A stretch of DNA of 64,000 nucleotides. Source: Bacteroides_D sp963546395 (GTDB lineage Bacteria > Bacteroidota > Bacteroidia > Bacteroidales > CAJPTX01). The notes under the pieces were generated by a model. It did no database searches. It worked only from the letters and a program-made list of their open reading frames with translations, and was not told the origin of the DNA. Made by a program: the position numbers and the translations under genes. The stretch is taken from positions 1 through 64,000 of the forward strand of contig CAUUMS010000002.1 in assembly GCA_963546395.1 (NCBI GenBank), read 5' to 3'. Shown here piece after piece: positions 44,001-51,467 of this stretch. The first letter of the stretch is position 1, and every line of letters starts with the position of its first letter.

Positions 44001-47000
44001 AAGCCTGTCCCTTGAGAAGGCTAAGAACCCAGGGCTGCTGACGGACGTTCAGCCTAAGGCGATAGCCCCGCTCATGGAGCTTGATATGCCCGAGGCTGCC
44101 GGGCGGCTGAATGACATCACCCAGGTAAAACTCACGTTTACCGTGCCAGCTTCGGCCAAGGCCTTTGCGCAGGGTAAGGAGCTCGCCAGCGGTGAGACAC
44201 CGGTAGATCTGACTGACCCGGTTACGATAACGGTGAAGGCTGCGAATGGTGAGGCTCGTGCCTACGTGGTACGGCTTGCCTACGCACAAGAGATTGAGTG
44301 GACTCTGGAGAAGACTGAGTACACGTATGGTGATCAGCCGGTGCCTTTGGTTGCAAAGGCCTCCTCGGGTCTGCCGGTGATCTTCACATCTGATAATGCG
44401 GAAGTAGCAAGTGAGGCGCAAGGTGCCCTGCGGATTGCTCATCCGGGTGCGGCGACGATTTCGGCCCATCAGGCTGGCGGTAAACACTTCGCTGCGGCTA
44501 AGCAGGTGGACAAGGCTGTGCGTGTGGCCAAGCGTCCGGTGACTGTGAAGCCGAATGTGCGCACTACGTTCGGGGTGCTCTCGCCATGGACTTACACGTA
44601 CAGTAATCTCGTCAATGAGGATGATGCACGGTCGTTCCCGGATCCTATGCGCTATGGGGCATTCTCATTGACCAAATTGGATGGCACTCCGGTGACGTAT
44701 AGCGAGGCTTTGCCTGTGGGTGAATACAAGCTCGTTGCCGATGCCGCCAAGGCGTATGAGAACGAGCTGTACACCTTTACCCCTGAAGACGGTTCGCTAA
44801 TCGTGGAGCAAGGGAGCCATCGTATCTTGGTTGTCTACGTCGTTGATGGGGCGGGGCAACCGCTTGAGGGTGTAATGGTGAATGCGGGTGCCAAGTCTTA
44901 CCTCACGGGTCAGGATGGTGTGGCACACGCCATCTGCCAGGAGAAGACGGAGCTGGAATGGGTGGCGACCAAGGAGGGTTACTCCAAGGAGTCAGGACGC
45001 ATTTCTATTCCCGAAGGGAAGGACGGTGAGCTCCGAGTGGTACTGCGCTCAGCGCAAATAGAGCTCAGCTACACAGCTGGTGAGCATGGCTCCCTGGCTG
45101 GGATGACATCGCAGCGTGTTGCGAAAGGGGCCAGCGGTGATCCGGTGCTCGCTTTGGCAGACGATGGTTACATGTTTAGCAAGTGGAACGATGGTGTAAC
45201 GGAGAATCCGCGTGTGGATCGGAACGTGACCGAGGCGGTGAACGTGAGTGCCATCTTTAGCCCCATTACTTACTCGGTAGAGTACGTTCTAGGTGAGGGA
45301 GGGAAACTTGTGAGCGGTAGCCTGAAGCAGCAGGTTGCACGTGGTGCAGATGGCTCTCCTGTAGAGGTTGCACCCGCTAGCCAGGACTACTATCTCGAGG
45401 GCTGGAGTGATGGGCAGCATGGGGCCACACACACCGTTAAGAATGTGCAGGGTGATATGCGCATTGAGGCTCGCTTTGCCAAATTCCGCACCTTGCCCGA
45501 TGTCATGGACTTTGAGCGTGGCACACTGGAGGACGGATGGTATACTGTGGGCGAAGGCAGCCAGACAAACCGATTTGTCATAACGGACAAGGCCCCCGAT
45601 CGTGCTGGGAAGTGGAGACTTGATGGGAAGTTTGCCCTCTGCAATAGTGGAAATCTTTCTCCCTATGGGCCTCTGACAATCACCTACCTCTACACGCCTC
45701 GCTACAAGGTGGATGGTGCTGATAAGGATCTCGTCGTGGCATTCGATTACCTCTTCAATCGGCGGGATGGTGATCAACTCATCCTTGAGTACTCTCTGGA
45801 TGGTGCAACATTCGTTGAGGCAAAGAATCTCCAGCGGATGGTACAGCCGAAGCGCACCACGGAGATCGTGAAGATTGACAAGGATAAGCTGACGGGCCAC
45901 CAGGATATACAATTCCGCTGGACGTACAAGGCGAGAAAGGGGTATTACACCCTCATCGACAACATTGCCATGTACTGGGATGAGGCCTCTGCGCACGTGC
46001 TTTCTTACGAGGCTTTGCCAAGTGAGGGTGGCACGATTACCCTGGATGGTGCCCCTGTGGCATCTCAGAATGTGAACCGTGGTGCTCAGGCAAAACCGGT
46101 AGTTGCTACGCCCAATGCCGACTTTAAATTCGTTGAATGGCGGCAGCAGGGTGTCGTCCTGGGCACAGATCCTAAGCTCACCCTTGGTGGGGTCGTGGCT
46201 AAGAATGCTACGTATACAGCCTTGTTCCGCCACATGCAACTCGCCCATCTCACCTACAAGGCCATTCCTGCCGTAGGGGGTACATTCAGGGTGGGTGATG
46301 TGGAAGCTCAGGAGCAAGACGTTACGAAGGGTGAAGACGCTAAGCCAGTCACGGCTGTCCCGCAGAAAGGATACCGTTTCGTGCGGTGGAACAATACTGG
46401 AGCGACAGATCCGATTCTGAAGACCAAGGCTGATGCGGATGCCGAGTACGTGGCGATCTTCGAGCTCCGTCAGTACACGCTCTCCTTTGCAGTTAAGAGC
46501 CAGGGTACGCCCGTACAGCAGGCTCAGATCAATGTGGGTACCAAGGTCGAGCGGACTGATGATCAGGGTGCCTTGAGCGTGTCAGTTGTACCAGGTGAGT
46601 ATGCGTTCACGGTGATTGCCGATGGGTACGAGCCTTACTCTGGGACTGCCACGGTGTCGGATGACGATGTGCAGGTCTCTGTGGAGTTGGTGAAGAAGCA
46701 AACCAATGTGGCCCAGGGTAGCACGTTCGTGGTTACCCACGAGGGAGCTCCAGTTGCTGGTGCTATCATCGAGGTGAATGCACACAAGCTGACTACCGAT
46801 GCGAGTGGTTCGGCTACGGTGCTGCTTGCGCCTAGGAACTCGTACCAGTATACTGTCACAGCCGAGGGCTTTGCTCCAGCGTCTGGCGTACTAGAGCTGG
46901 ATAATGAGCCTAAGACGGTTAACGTGGCTCTTCAGCGGATTACGTACACTGTGACCTGGTCGATGCCCGAGCATGGGGCTATTACTGTCACGGCTGCTGG

Positions 47001-47478
47001 TCGCTCCTTGGCAAATGGTGATGCTGTGGTGCAGGGGAGTGAGATCTCTGTAGAGGTCAAGCCCGAAGGTGGCTACAAGCTGGCCAAGTTGCTTGTGAAT
47101 GGGGAGGATCGCACGGCTGATGCTGCTCAGGGCGTGCTGACGTTGACGGTGTCTGCAAATGTTACCCTTGAGGCGACATTTGCTCCTGTGCCCCAGGGCG
47201 AGAAGCCCACTCCGCAGCCTCCGACCGAGGTGGAAGATGGGATATTCGCTCAGGTAGTCGCATTCCCGAACCCATTTGTCAACAACATCCGTGTACGTGG
47301 CTTACAGGGTACTGGGCAAATCCGCCTGCTCGATGTTACGGCAGCGGTGATACTCACCACCCCCTTCGTGAATGGCCATGATGTTATACTTCAGTTGGCC
47401 GATCTGCCTGCGGGAGTATATCTGCTGGTGATAGACAACGGGCGAGCTAATCGCACGATACGCCTCGTCAAGCAATAG
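38077..47478 (+). CDS. Giant subtilisin-like T9SS-secreted multidomain protease
   Basis: 3133 residues. A signal peptide (LLLWLPLGLQAQ) and an N-terminal prodomain-like region precede an S8 domain at about 235-520. The triad is intact: Asp242 (GVWDGN), His269 (DHGTHVTGT) and Ser452 (GTSMACPTT). Then come several Ig/CARDB-like domains, a GEVED-like domain (about 1414-1510; MWVDWDDDGKFTDAE), a LamG-like domain (about 1650-1810), an MBG-like domain (about 2080-2150), InlB/Listeria-Bacteroides-type repeats, a jelly-roll adhesion domain (about 2475-2635; DFERGTLEDGWY) and Cna/PEGA-like repeats. The last 75 residues are a T9SS type A sorting domain (VVAFPNPFVNNIRVRG, LPAGVYLLVID, TIRLVKQ). The product is predicted to cross SprA and be anchored to the surface. 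Substrate unknown; collagen, mucin or host glycoproteins are guesses. Confidence 0.92.
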   Translation: MRKFYAFFLVLLLWLPLGLQAQQWVQLGTHRFVPEQNLRRPHRGALDLGQAVGGCHNVLVQFEAIPSGKTMSALQQQGLKLGDYVGGNAYFATVAEGTDVQAYRKAGLVSLIPVRAEWKLSPQLEGGRVPSHAKVTEGTARVDITFASNVTPQEAQSALQRLGCTEVSVSDIFACARVVTQCDRLEALLALPWVLRVEPIEPPYSTNNYSGRTLGRASVLSIPTTLGGRGLRGRGSRVGVWDGNAVTHPDFGERVHVQEYESSVEAADHGTHVTGTVLGAGMQDPDGMGMAPEAHAWTYNFNRGRNGLSEPEEMKNAAKRFGITLTQNSYGLYLSNVCGLYKDIVYSLADFQRDRLACDVPTLSHVFAAGNDQASCPSVVTEEYGKPGYGTVTIRAKNMIYVAAVNERGTITNFSSMGPQDDGRLFPIVSAKGESVYSVRPVSGYQRLSGTSMACPTTTGHLALLQERYRQVNSGANVRNDVLKAIVANTANEAGRKGPDFTYGYGILDAEKAVQAIENEYYLTGELAHGAKATHSIQVPAWATGLKVMLVWNDPPISKPVEWGQSVLVNDLDLSVNAGGTDWAPWVLNPTKDHVEDLPERKVDRLNNIEQVTLSSAELNGAQKVEVNIGAHRVANGAQRYALTWWFERGDMRMLYPAAGEVLEPEMAYVARLENPPASYDIELSYDGGMTYKRIARIASGDANPLFKVPADAPACSKAVLRIVDAQGHFAASQGVFTIAAQPKNLQLKTGNCGYDGWSLTWDEVPSATHGYEILLGDASTGMWKSIGHTDGPQAAKFELTGDEILRMVKEAGRPLFAVATRTPEGQWGKRSIARMADLSAQLHPAPADLPIVETFMRLPSPLFRTKSGKNVKVQYVPQKIGDAPEGSNYLGLVIKDRLKDFDESDYFGAKNADNAAELFMCEVDLTGHGTTVLHITGGLIPSNSRKPETAQMRVLSNDKPLKSQYGGEVQMFKKGVDDWYFTLEEGKHTIRIQFVGKEVNDLFAISRIAIEPVRKERDVMLTVLERPEDGKNLGVSPIKLRVTNKNFQPVKGVEIRGYVNGKWQTAAKVEELAGFADTEVTLSLDLSTRAAIGEVMNITVKAQLDGDVNPKDNEVSGKVINMGSVVTMPRSVVSNGSFGQQVIDPRETIEITKPVIFTDDGGYFGTHATRQSATLKMRPKDPTMRVRVTFKEFVTEKDEAVLGVYTATVPPTLQYTGIRVRDLLTGTITQGPRTYVSEAEDGAITFVFASRRSSEKGWVAEVDLVPAQNPLTLVSAKAQALGTDPMGKVPVEVTLRNNWQQPLKNVSVVVWDGKREILTWERLQTLAPGESTVTLKEPFEMPFATNAAYEVYVEGDDSDGSDNVLPLLAAYDRYCQPGAVSATNKLALYYLSVAGQEFEPPAPTGRLQYLRPPKITLFKKDGKVDVHGELDYNDTPEDATLSMWVDWDDDGKFTDAERTEIVIAKGKMTFRGQLDVPATAVAGERRVRISLTKAAESKEGPCFDKGLTVGALLDVVFVVKEGTDPLRGDLRLKRVDAGKPGVKLPADRQVKIVVENRSNALYDGKVKVRLTVDNMPAQEEEIACTIKKQDSATLTLTKRADLSAQGQHVVKVEIEELPAVVNPENNAAEARVYNVIPQEAERYALQMASDTKRGRYISTAEVGDAMAVKTQHSNRTIEMMVNFDRPQAARLISATGFHLMSFYGQGGLPDNGLGVVIGLNHYVVTSTPVIKPGTWQHVAVVIHDIVIDRVNGSTCWVEIFVDGVKQSVLVSGLSAPSFTDLKLAPRFDGKLDVLRTWTTLRSQDELQANRYKYLREASGKLPQNCVAEYAFDEGPHNAMAYSGPHAAQIQVEDPTLIEKDDNTGVWYKIGELISRFDFAGQVRQFDPEQAGEPYKILFPHGTDLSQVTGNVIPIWPETQLSYDGKPIAQDTKYDFSGGKTVTITAERKGLYGKDYTQTVRVVAELDKDNANTLLSLSLEKAKNPGLLTDVQPKAIAPLMELDMPEAAGRLNDITQVKLTFTVPASAKAFAQGKELASGETPVDLTDPVTITVKAANGEARAYVVRLAYAQEIEWTLEKTEYTYGDQPVPLVAKASSGLPVIFTSDNAEVASEAQGALRIAHPGAATISAHQAGGKHFAAAKQVDKAVRVAKRPVTVKPNVRTTFGVLSPWTYTYSNLVNEDDARSFPDPMRYGAFSLTKLDGTPVTYSEALPVGEYKLVADAAKAYENELYTFTPEDGSLIVEQGSHRILVVYVVDGAGQPLEGVMVNAGAKSYLTGQDGVAHAICQEKTELEWVATKEGYSKESGRISIPEGKDGELRVVLRSAQIELSYTAGEHGSLAGMTSQRVAKGASGDPVLALADDGYMFSKWNDGVTENPRVDRNVTEAVNVSAIFSPITYSVEYVLGEGGKLVSGSLKQQVARGADGSPVEVAPASQDYYLEGWSDGQHGATHTVKNVQGDMRIEARFAKFRTLPDVMDFERGTLEDGWYTVGEGSQTNRFVITDKAPDRAGKWRLDGKFALCNSGNLSPYGPLTITYLYTPRYKVDGADKDLVVAFDYLFNRRDGDQLILEYSLDGATFVEAKNLQRMVQPKRTTEIVKIDKDKLTGHQDIQFRWTYKARKGYYTLIDNIAMYWDEASAHVLSYEALPSEGGTITLDGAPVASQNVNRGAQAKPVVATPNADFKFVEWRQQGVVLGTDPKLTLGGVVAKNATYTALFRHMQLAHLTYKAIPAVGGTFRVGDVEAQEQDVTKGEDAKPVTAVPQKGYRFVRWNNTGATDPILKTKADADAEYVAIFELRQYTLSFAVKSQGTPVQQAQINVGTKVERTDDQGALSVSVVPGEYAFTVIADGYEPYSGTATVSDDDVQVSVELVKKQTNVAQGSTFVVTHEGAPVAGAIIEVNAHKLTTDASGSATVLLAPRNSYQYTVTAEGFAPASGVLELDNEPKTVNVALQRITYTVTWSMPEHGAITVTAAGRSLANGDAVVQGSEISVEVKPEGGYKLAKLLVNGEDRTADAAQGVLTLTVSANVTLEATFAPVPQGEKPTPQPPTEVEDGIFAQVVAFPNPFVNNIRVRGLQGTGQIRLLDVTAAVILTTPFVNGHDVILQLADLPAGVYLLVIDNGRANRTIRLVKQ

Positions 47479-47504
47479 AGGGCGAGAGGTTAGCCGATGA
47501 CTGA

Positions 47505-47533
47505 AGAGGGGGGCATTACGCCCCCCTCTTTTT
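47505..47533 (+). terminator. Strong Rho-independent terminator after the protease gene
   Basis: A 10-base-pair GC-rich stem AGAGGGGGGC/GCCCCCCTCT (47505-47514, 47520-47529), a 5-base loop ATTAC, and a run of T through 47533. Confidence 0.93.
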
Positions 47534-47714
47534 ATGCCATCATGTGTACTTCACGCCGGATTACACGTGGCTGCCCCCCATTTCTCTAGCGTGAAGACAT
47601 GCCGTAGCCACGTGGCGAGTCACCGAGAACGTTGGGCCTATCGCATGGCGTAGCCTTTTCACGGGCTTACATTTTGCAGGCGATCGACGGCTATCCCCTC
47701 TTACGCAATTTTGC

Positions 47715-47722
47715 TACCTTTG
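47715..47722 (+). promoter_or_regulatory. Promoter -7 box for tnaA-yicC-gmk-nadD
   Basis: TACCTTTG, an exact TAnnTTTG match, 86 bases before tnaA. The leader that follows can form a 7-base-pair stem CTGGGGC/GCCCCAG (47735-47741, 47759-47765). Confidence 0.6.
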
Positions 47723-47808
47723 CGACCAGTGGATCTGGGGCCCTAGCGCAAAGCCGTTGCCCCAGTGCCCGGCAGTAAATCTTTGCAAATCAAATCGAGG
47801 ACATTGTC

Positions 47809-49182
47809 ATGGAATTACCCTTCTCAGAATCCTTTCGCATAAAGATGGTGGAGCCCATTCGCATGTCCACGCGGCAAGAGCGCGAACAGTGGCTCAAGGA
47901 GGCTCACTACAATGTGTTTCAGCTTCGTGCTGAGCACGTCTTTATCGATCTGCTCACAGACTCCGGTACGGGGGCGATGAGCGATAGGCAGTGGTCTGCG
48001 CTCATGATGGGTGACGAGAGCTACGCAGGGGCCCGCTCATTCTTCCGTTTCAAGGAAAGCGTCTCTCGTATCACGGGCTTTGAGCATGTGCTGCCGACCC
48101 ACCAGGGGCGTGCCGCTGAGAACGTATTCTTCTCAGCTGTGGTGAAGAAGGGGGATGTATGCCCCGGCAACTCTCATTTCGATACCACCAAGGGCCACAT
48201 CGAATCGCGCGGTGCCATTGCGCTCGATTGCACGGTAGACGAGGCCAAGGATACCCAGCTAGAGGTTCCCTTCAAGGGGAATGTGGATATCGCCAAGCTA
48301 GAGAAGGCCCTCAAGGAGTTTCAGGATCGTATCCCGTTTGTCATTGTTACCTGTACGAACAACACGGCTGGCGGGCAGCCCGTGAGCATGCAGAACCTGC
48401 GTGAGGCTTCCGCCGTGGCTAAGAAGTACGGTAAGCGACTGGTCATCGATGGGGCCCGTTTCGCTGAGAATGCCTACTTCATCAAGACCCGTGAGCAGGG
48501 CTATGCTGATAAGAGCATCAAGGAAATTTGCCTTGAGATGTTCTCCTACGCCGATGCCATGACGATGAGTGCCAAGAAGGATGCCATCGTCAACATGGGA
48601 GGTTTCTTTGCCACACGTCATGCTGACTGGTACGACGCTGCCAAGGTGTACTGCATCGTCAACGAGGGTTACATCACCTACGGGGGTATGAACGGCCGGG
48701 ACATGGAGGCTCTGGCCGTGGGCTTGGACGAGAATACCGAGTTTGACAATCTCAACACACGTATCCGTCAGGTGCAGTACCTGGGTGCTAAGCTCGATGA
48801 GTACGGGATTCCCTACCAGCGTCCCGCAGGCGGCCACGCCATCTTTGTGGATGCAACCCGCATTCTTACGCATGTACCCAAGGAGGAATTCCCGGCCCAG
48901 ACCCTCACCGTGGAGCTCTATCTCGAGGCAGGGATCCGAGGCTGCGAGATTGGCTATATCCTCGCCGACCGCGATCCGCAGACCAAGGAGAACCGCTTCG
49001 GTGGCCTCGACCTGCTGCGTCTTGCCATACCGCGACGCACCTACACCGACAATCATATGAACGTGGTAGCCGCTGCATTGAAGAACGTCTTCGATCGCCG
49101 CGAGTCCATCACCCGTGGGGTACGCATCATGTGGGAAGCCCCCATTATGCGTCACTTCACCGTTAAGCTCGAACGTTGCTAG
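47809..49182 (+). CDS. tnaA: Tryptophanase
   Basis: A PLP enzyme that splits L-tryptophan to indole, pyruvate and ammonia, supplying energy in amino-acid fermenters and the indole signal. The 457 residues begin MELPFSESFRIKMVEPIRMS, as in the beta-eliminating lyase family. The PLP lysine is in MTMSAKKDAIVNMGG. Two sites separate it from the sister enzyme tyrosine phenol-lyase: GCEIGYIL, where the lyase has Arg (MERGIV), and the end MRHFTVKLE, with the tryptophanase His rather than the lyase FFTA. Alignment was by memory, so a tree would be a useful check. It begins a plus-strand run with yicC, gmk and nadD, but only an 11-base gap separates it from yicC. Confidence 0.9.
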   Translation: MELPFSESFRIKMVEPIRMSTRQEREQWLKEAHYNVFQLRAEHVFIDLLTDSGTGAMSDRQWSALMMGDESYAGARSFFRFKESVSRITGFEHVLPTHQGRAAENVFFSAVVKKGDVCPGNSHFDTTKGHIESRGAIALDCTVDEAKDTQLEVPFKGNVDIAKLEKALKEFQDRIPFVIVTCTNNTAGGQPVSMQNLREASAVAKKYGKRLVIDGARFAENAYFIKTREQGYADKSIKEICLEMFSYADAMTMSAKKDAIVNMGGFFATRHADWYDAAKVYCIVNEGYITYGGMNGRDMEALAVGLDENTEFDNLNTRIRQVQYLGAKLDEYGIPYQRPAGGHAIFVDATRILTHVPKEEFPAQTLTVELYLEAGIRGCEIGYILADRDPQTKENRFGGLDLLRLAIPRRTYTDNHMNVVAAALKNVFDRRESITRGVRIMWEAPIMRHFTVKLERC

Positions 49183-49192
49183 CCCAGCTGCC

Positions 49193-50086
49193 ATGTTGCA
49201 TTCGATGACCGGATTTGGCCTCGGCGAGGCGGAGGGCATATTTGGTGCCCTCAAAGTGGAGATCCGCTCGCTCAACTCCAAATCGCTCGACATCGGTTCG
49301 CTACGGCTGCCTAGTCGCTACCGCAACTTTGAGCCCGAGATCCGCTCGGCCATCACGAATCGCCTAAAGCGCGGTAAGGTTGAGGTCTACGTGGCCCTGT
49401 CCCGCAGTGGTTCCTACACCACAGAGCGGTTGCAGATCAATGGAGCTCTCTTTGCCGAGGGGCTAGTAGCCATCCAGCGTGTTTGCGAGGAGGCCTGTAC
49501 CTCGTACTCCGAAGATGCAACCATCTCGTCTATCCTACGCCTCCCGGAAGTCTGGATCACCGAGGAGCAGCCACTCATCGATGAGGAGCGCAAGGCTTTT
49601 GCCGATGCGCTCGGGCAGGCTCTCGAGGCCATCGTGAATTTCCGGGAGACGGAGGGGCGGGCTCTTGCGTCGGATCTTCGGGCCCAGGTGGAAGATATCA
49701 AGCGTTGCCTGGACGGCGTGGAGCAGATGAAGGAGGAGAGGGCTGCCCGCATGAAGGATAGATTCCGTGAGGCACTTGAGGCAGCACGCGATGCAGACAC
49801 GCCCCCCGTCGACGAGGCTAGGCTGGCGCAAGAGATTCTCTACCATCTCGAGCGTCTCGATATCAATGAGGAGATCTCACGCCTTTCGCAGCACTGTCGC
49901 TACTTCATCGACACCATGGATGGGGAGCTGTCGCAGGGTCGAAAGCTCTCATTCATTGCGCAGGAGATGGGCCGCGAGATCAACACCATCGGTTCAAAGG
50001 CCAATCATGTCGGCATTCAGCGGCATGTAGTCGATATGAAGGACAGCCTCGAACGCATAAAGGAGCAGCTCTTAAATGTGCTCTAG
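49193..50086 (+). CDS. yicC: YicC/YloC-family endoribonuclease
   Basis: 297 residues from ATG 49193 (the frame is open to 49115 inside tnaA, without homology). The N-terminal YicC domain opens MLHSMTGFGLGEAE and has VEIRSLNSKSLDIGSLRLPS and NRLKRGKVEVYVALS. The C-terminal DUF1732 domain has QEILYHLERLDINEEISRLS, GRKLSFIAQEMGREINTIGSKAN in two parts, and ends IKEQLLNVL. YicC proteins are metal-dependent endoribonucleases that act on small RNA or mRNA in E. coli and B. subtilis. Linkage to gmk is widespread in bacteria. The stop precedes the gmk ATG by 1 base. Confidence 0.92.
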   Translation: MLHSMTGFGLGEAEGIFGALKVEIRSLNSKSLDIGSLRLPSRYRNFEPEIRSAITNRLKRGKVEVYVALSRSGSYTTERLQINGALFAEGLVAIQRVCEEACTSYSEDATISSILRLPEVWITEEQPLIDEERKAFADALGQALEAIVNFRETEGRALASDLRAQVEDIKRCLDGVEQMKEERAARMKDRFREALEAARDADTPPVDEARLAQEILYHLERLDINEEISRLSQHCRYFIDTMDGELSQGRKLSFIAQEMGREINTIGSKANHVGIQRHVVDMKDSLERIKEQLLNVL

Positions 50087-50087
50087 C

Positions 50088-50675
50088 ATGTCAGATTCTT
50101 ACGCCTTTCCTGGTAAGGCCCTCATCATCTCTGCACCGTCCGGTGCGGGGAAGACGACGCTGATATCCTACCTCCGGGCCCATTTCTCCCAGCTGGCCTT
50201 CTCGGTGTCGGCGTGCAGCCGCTCACCGCGGCCCGGAGAGCAGGACGGAAAGGCCTACTACTTCCTTTCTGTGACGGAGTTCCAACGGCGCATCGACCGT
50301 GGCGACTTCATCGAGTGGGAGGAGGTATACCCTGGCATGTTCTACGGCACCCTCTACGATGAGGTGCGCTCGCTCTGGGCCAATGGCAAGGTGGTGCTCT
50401 TCGACATCGATGTCAAAGGGGCCCTCACCCTCAAGCAGAAGTTCGGCTCCACGGCCCTCACCATCTTCATAAAGCCGCCATCCCTGGAGGCACTGCGCGA
50501 GCGACTAAGCCTGCGGGCCACGAATACGCCCGACGACGTGGAGCAGCGCATCGCTAGGGCTGAGCTTGAGTTGCAGCATGCCGATCGCTTCGATTGCGTC
50601 ATCATCAATGATGTCCTAGAGCAGGCACAGCAGCAGATCCTCGGTATCGTGTCCAACTTCCTGGCCTCCAAGTAG
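50088..50675 (+). CDS. gmk: Guanylate kinase
   Basis: Phosphorylates GMP to GDP. 195 residues from ATG 50088; an ATG at 50076 overlapping yicC is an alternative. The P-loop is APSGAGKTTLISYL. The GMP-binding part has SRSPRPGEQDGKAYYFLS and IEWEEVYPGMFYGTL. Then LFDIDVKGALTLKQKF (family DIDxQGA), the lid RATNTPDDVEQRIARAELEL and the final helix with IINDVLEQA. Lies between yicC and nadD with 1- and 16-base gaps. Confidence 0.95.
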   Translation: MSDSYAFPGKALIISAPSGAGKTTLISYLRAHFSQLAFSVSACSRSPRPGEQDGKAYYFLSVTEFQRRIDRGDFIEWEEVYPGMFYGTLYDEVRSLWANGKVVLFDIDVKGALTLKQKFGSTALTIFIKPPSLEALRERLSLRATNTPDDVEQRIARAELELQHADRFDCVIINDVLEQAQQQILGIVSNFLASK

Positions 50676-50691
50676 GGGCCCAGCCAGCACC

Positions 50692-51240
50692 GTGGAGGTA
50701 GGTCTCTACTTCGGCACCTTCGATCCCATCCACAACGGTCACCTCGCCCTTGCGGGCTACGTGTTGGGGCAGCAGCTTGTGGAAGAGCTGTGGTTTGTCC
50801 CATCACCGCAGAGCCCCTACAAGCAGGATCGCCTTATAGCCCCTGCTGCGGATAGGTGTGCAGCCATCCGCAGGGTCATCGATCGCCTGGCGGATCCGCA
50901 ACTCGCCCTCTGCGACGTGGAGCTCGAGCTACCTACGCCCTCGTACACCATATGCACGCTCCGCGAGCTACATCGACGTTACCCCTCCGTGCGTTTCACG
51001 CTGGTCATGGGGGCGGATAGTGCAGTTGCTCTACCGCAGTGGCGAGAGGGTAGTACTATTGCGTCTAGCTATCGAGTCCTCGTCTACCCTCGTCGTGGTC
51101 ACCCCCTCCCTCCTTCCCTGTTATCCCAATATCCACTCCTTGAGGCTATTGATGCGCCGCTGGTGGAGATCAGCTCTACAGCCATCCGTGAGGGCCGTGC
51201 CCGTGGCCAGAACATGGACTTCTACACGCCGCTAGTGTGA
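50692..51240 (+). CDS. nadD: Nicotinate-nucleotide adenylyltransferase
   Basis: Adenylates nicotinate mononucleotide in NAD synthesis. 182 residues from a GTG start. The nucleotidyltransferase HxGH motif is in GLYFGTFDPIHNGHLALA; VPSPQSPYKQ follows (family xPxxNPxK, with Ser replacing Asn), then TLVMGADSAVALPQWREG and the C-terminal VEISSTAIREGRARGQ (family ISSTxIR). The protein ends a few residues short of typical NadD. It closes the tnaA-yicC-gmk-nadD run; no terminator was found. Confidence 0.92.
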   Translation: MEVGLYFGTFDPIHNGHLALAGYVLGQQLVEELWFVPSPQSPYKQDRLIAPAADRCAAIRRVIDRLADPQLALCDVELELPTPSYTICTLRELHRRYPSVRFTLVMGADSAVALPQWREGSTIASSYRVLVYPRRGHPLPPSLLSQYPLLEAIDAPLVEISSTAIREGRARGQNMDFYTPLV

Positions 51241-51467
51241 TGCCTTGCAGGTGAAACCTTCAGTTGCCTCTGCGACCCGCGCGGTGCACCGTCCCTCCAA
51301 ATAGACCAGAAAGGGCCCATACCGTCCCGAAACCACCTCCCTCTCCCACGTACCTTTGGGGGTTGCCCATCGCCCTCTCTTGCCTCGTTTGCAGGCCTCC
51401 TAGCGTCTGCCTGCGACTTGCTCTCGGACTCTACCAATAGCCCTCAGCCGCAGCCTAGGGGCTCAGC

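Larger units (their letters stand above)
47479..47808. other. Intergenic region between protease gene and tnaA
   Basis: About 330 bases. It holds a terminator (47505-47533), a second copy of CGCCGGATTA (47554-47563), the tnaA -7 box (47715-47722) and a leader stem-loop (47735-47765). No gene. Confidence 0.6.

Noticed and set aside
45289..46317. 342-codon antisense frame inside the giant protease gene
   Set aside because: Shadow of a continuous, domain-rich sense frame.
51351..51358. TACCTTTG -7-like box on the plus strand
   Set aside because: No plus-strand gene follows within a sensible distance; judged a chance match or relic.
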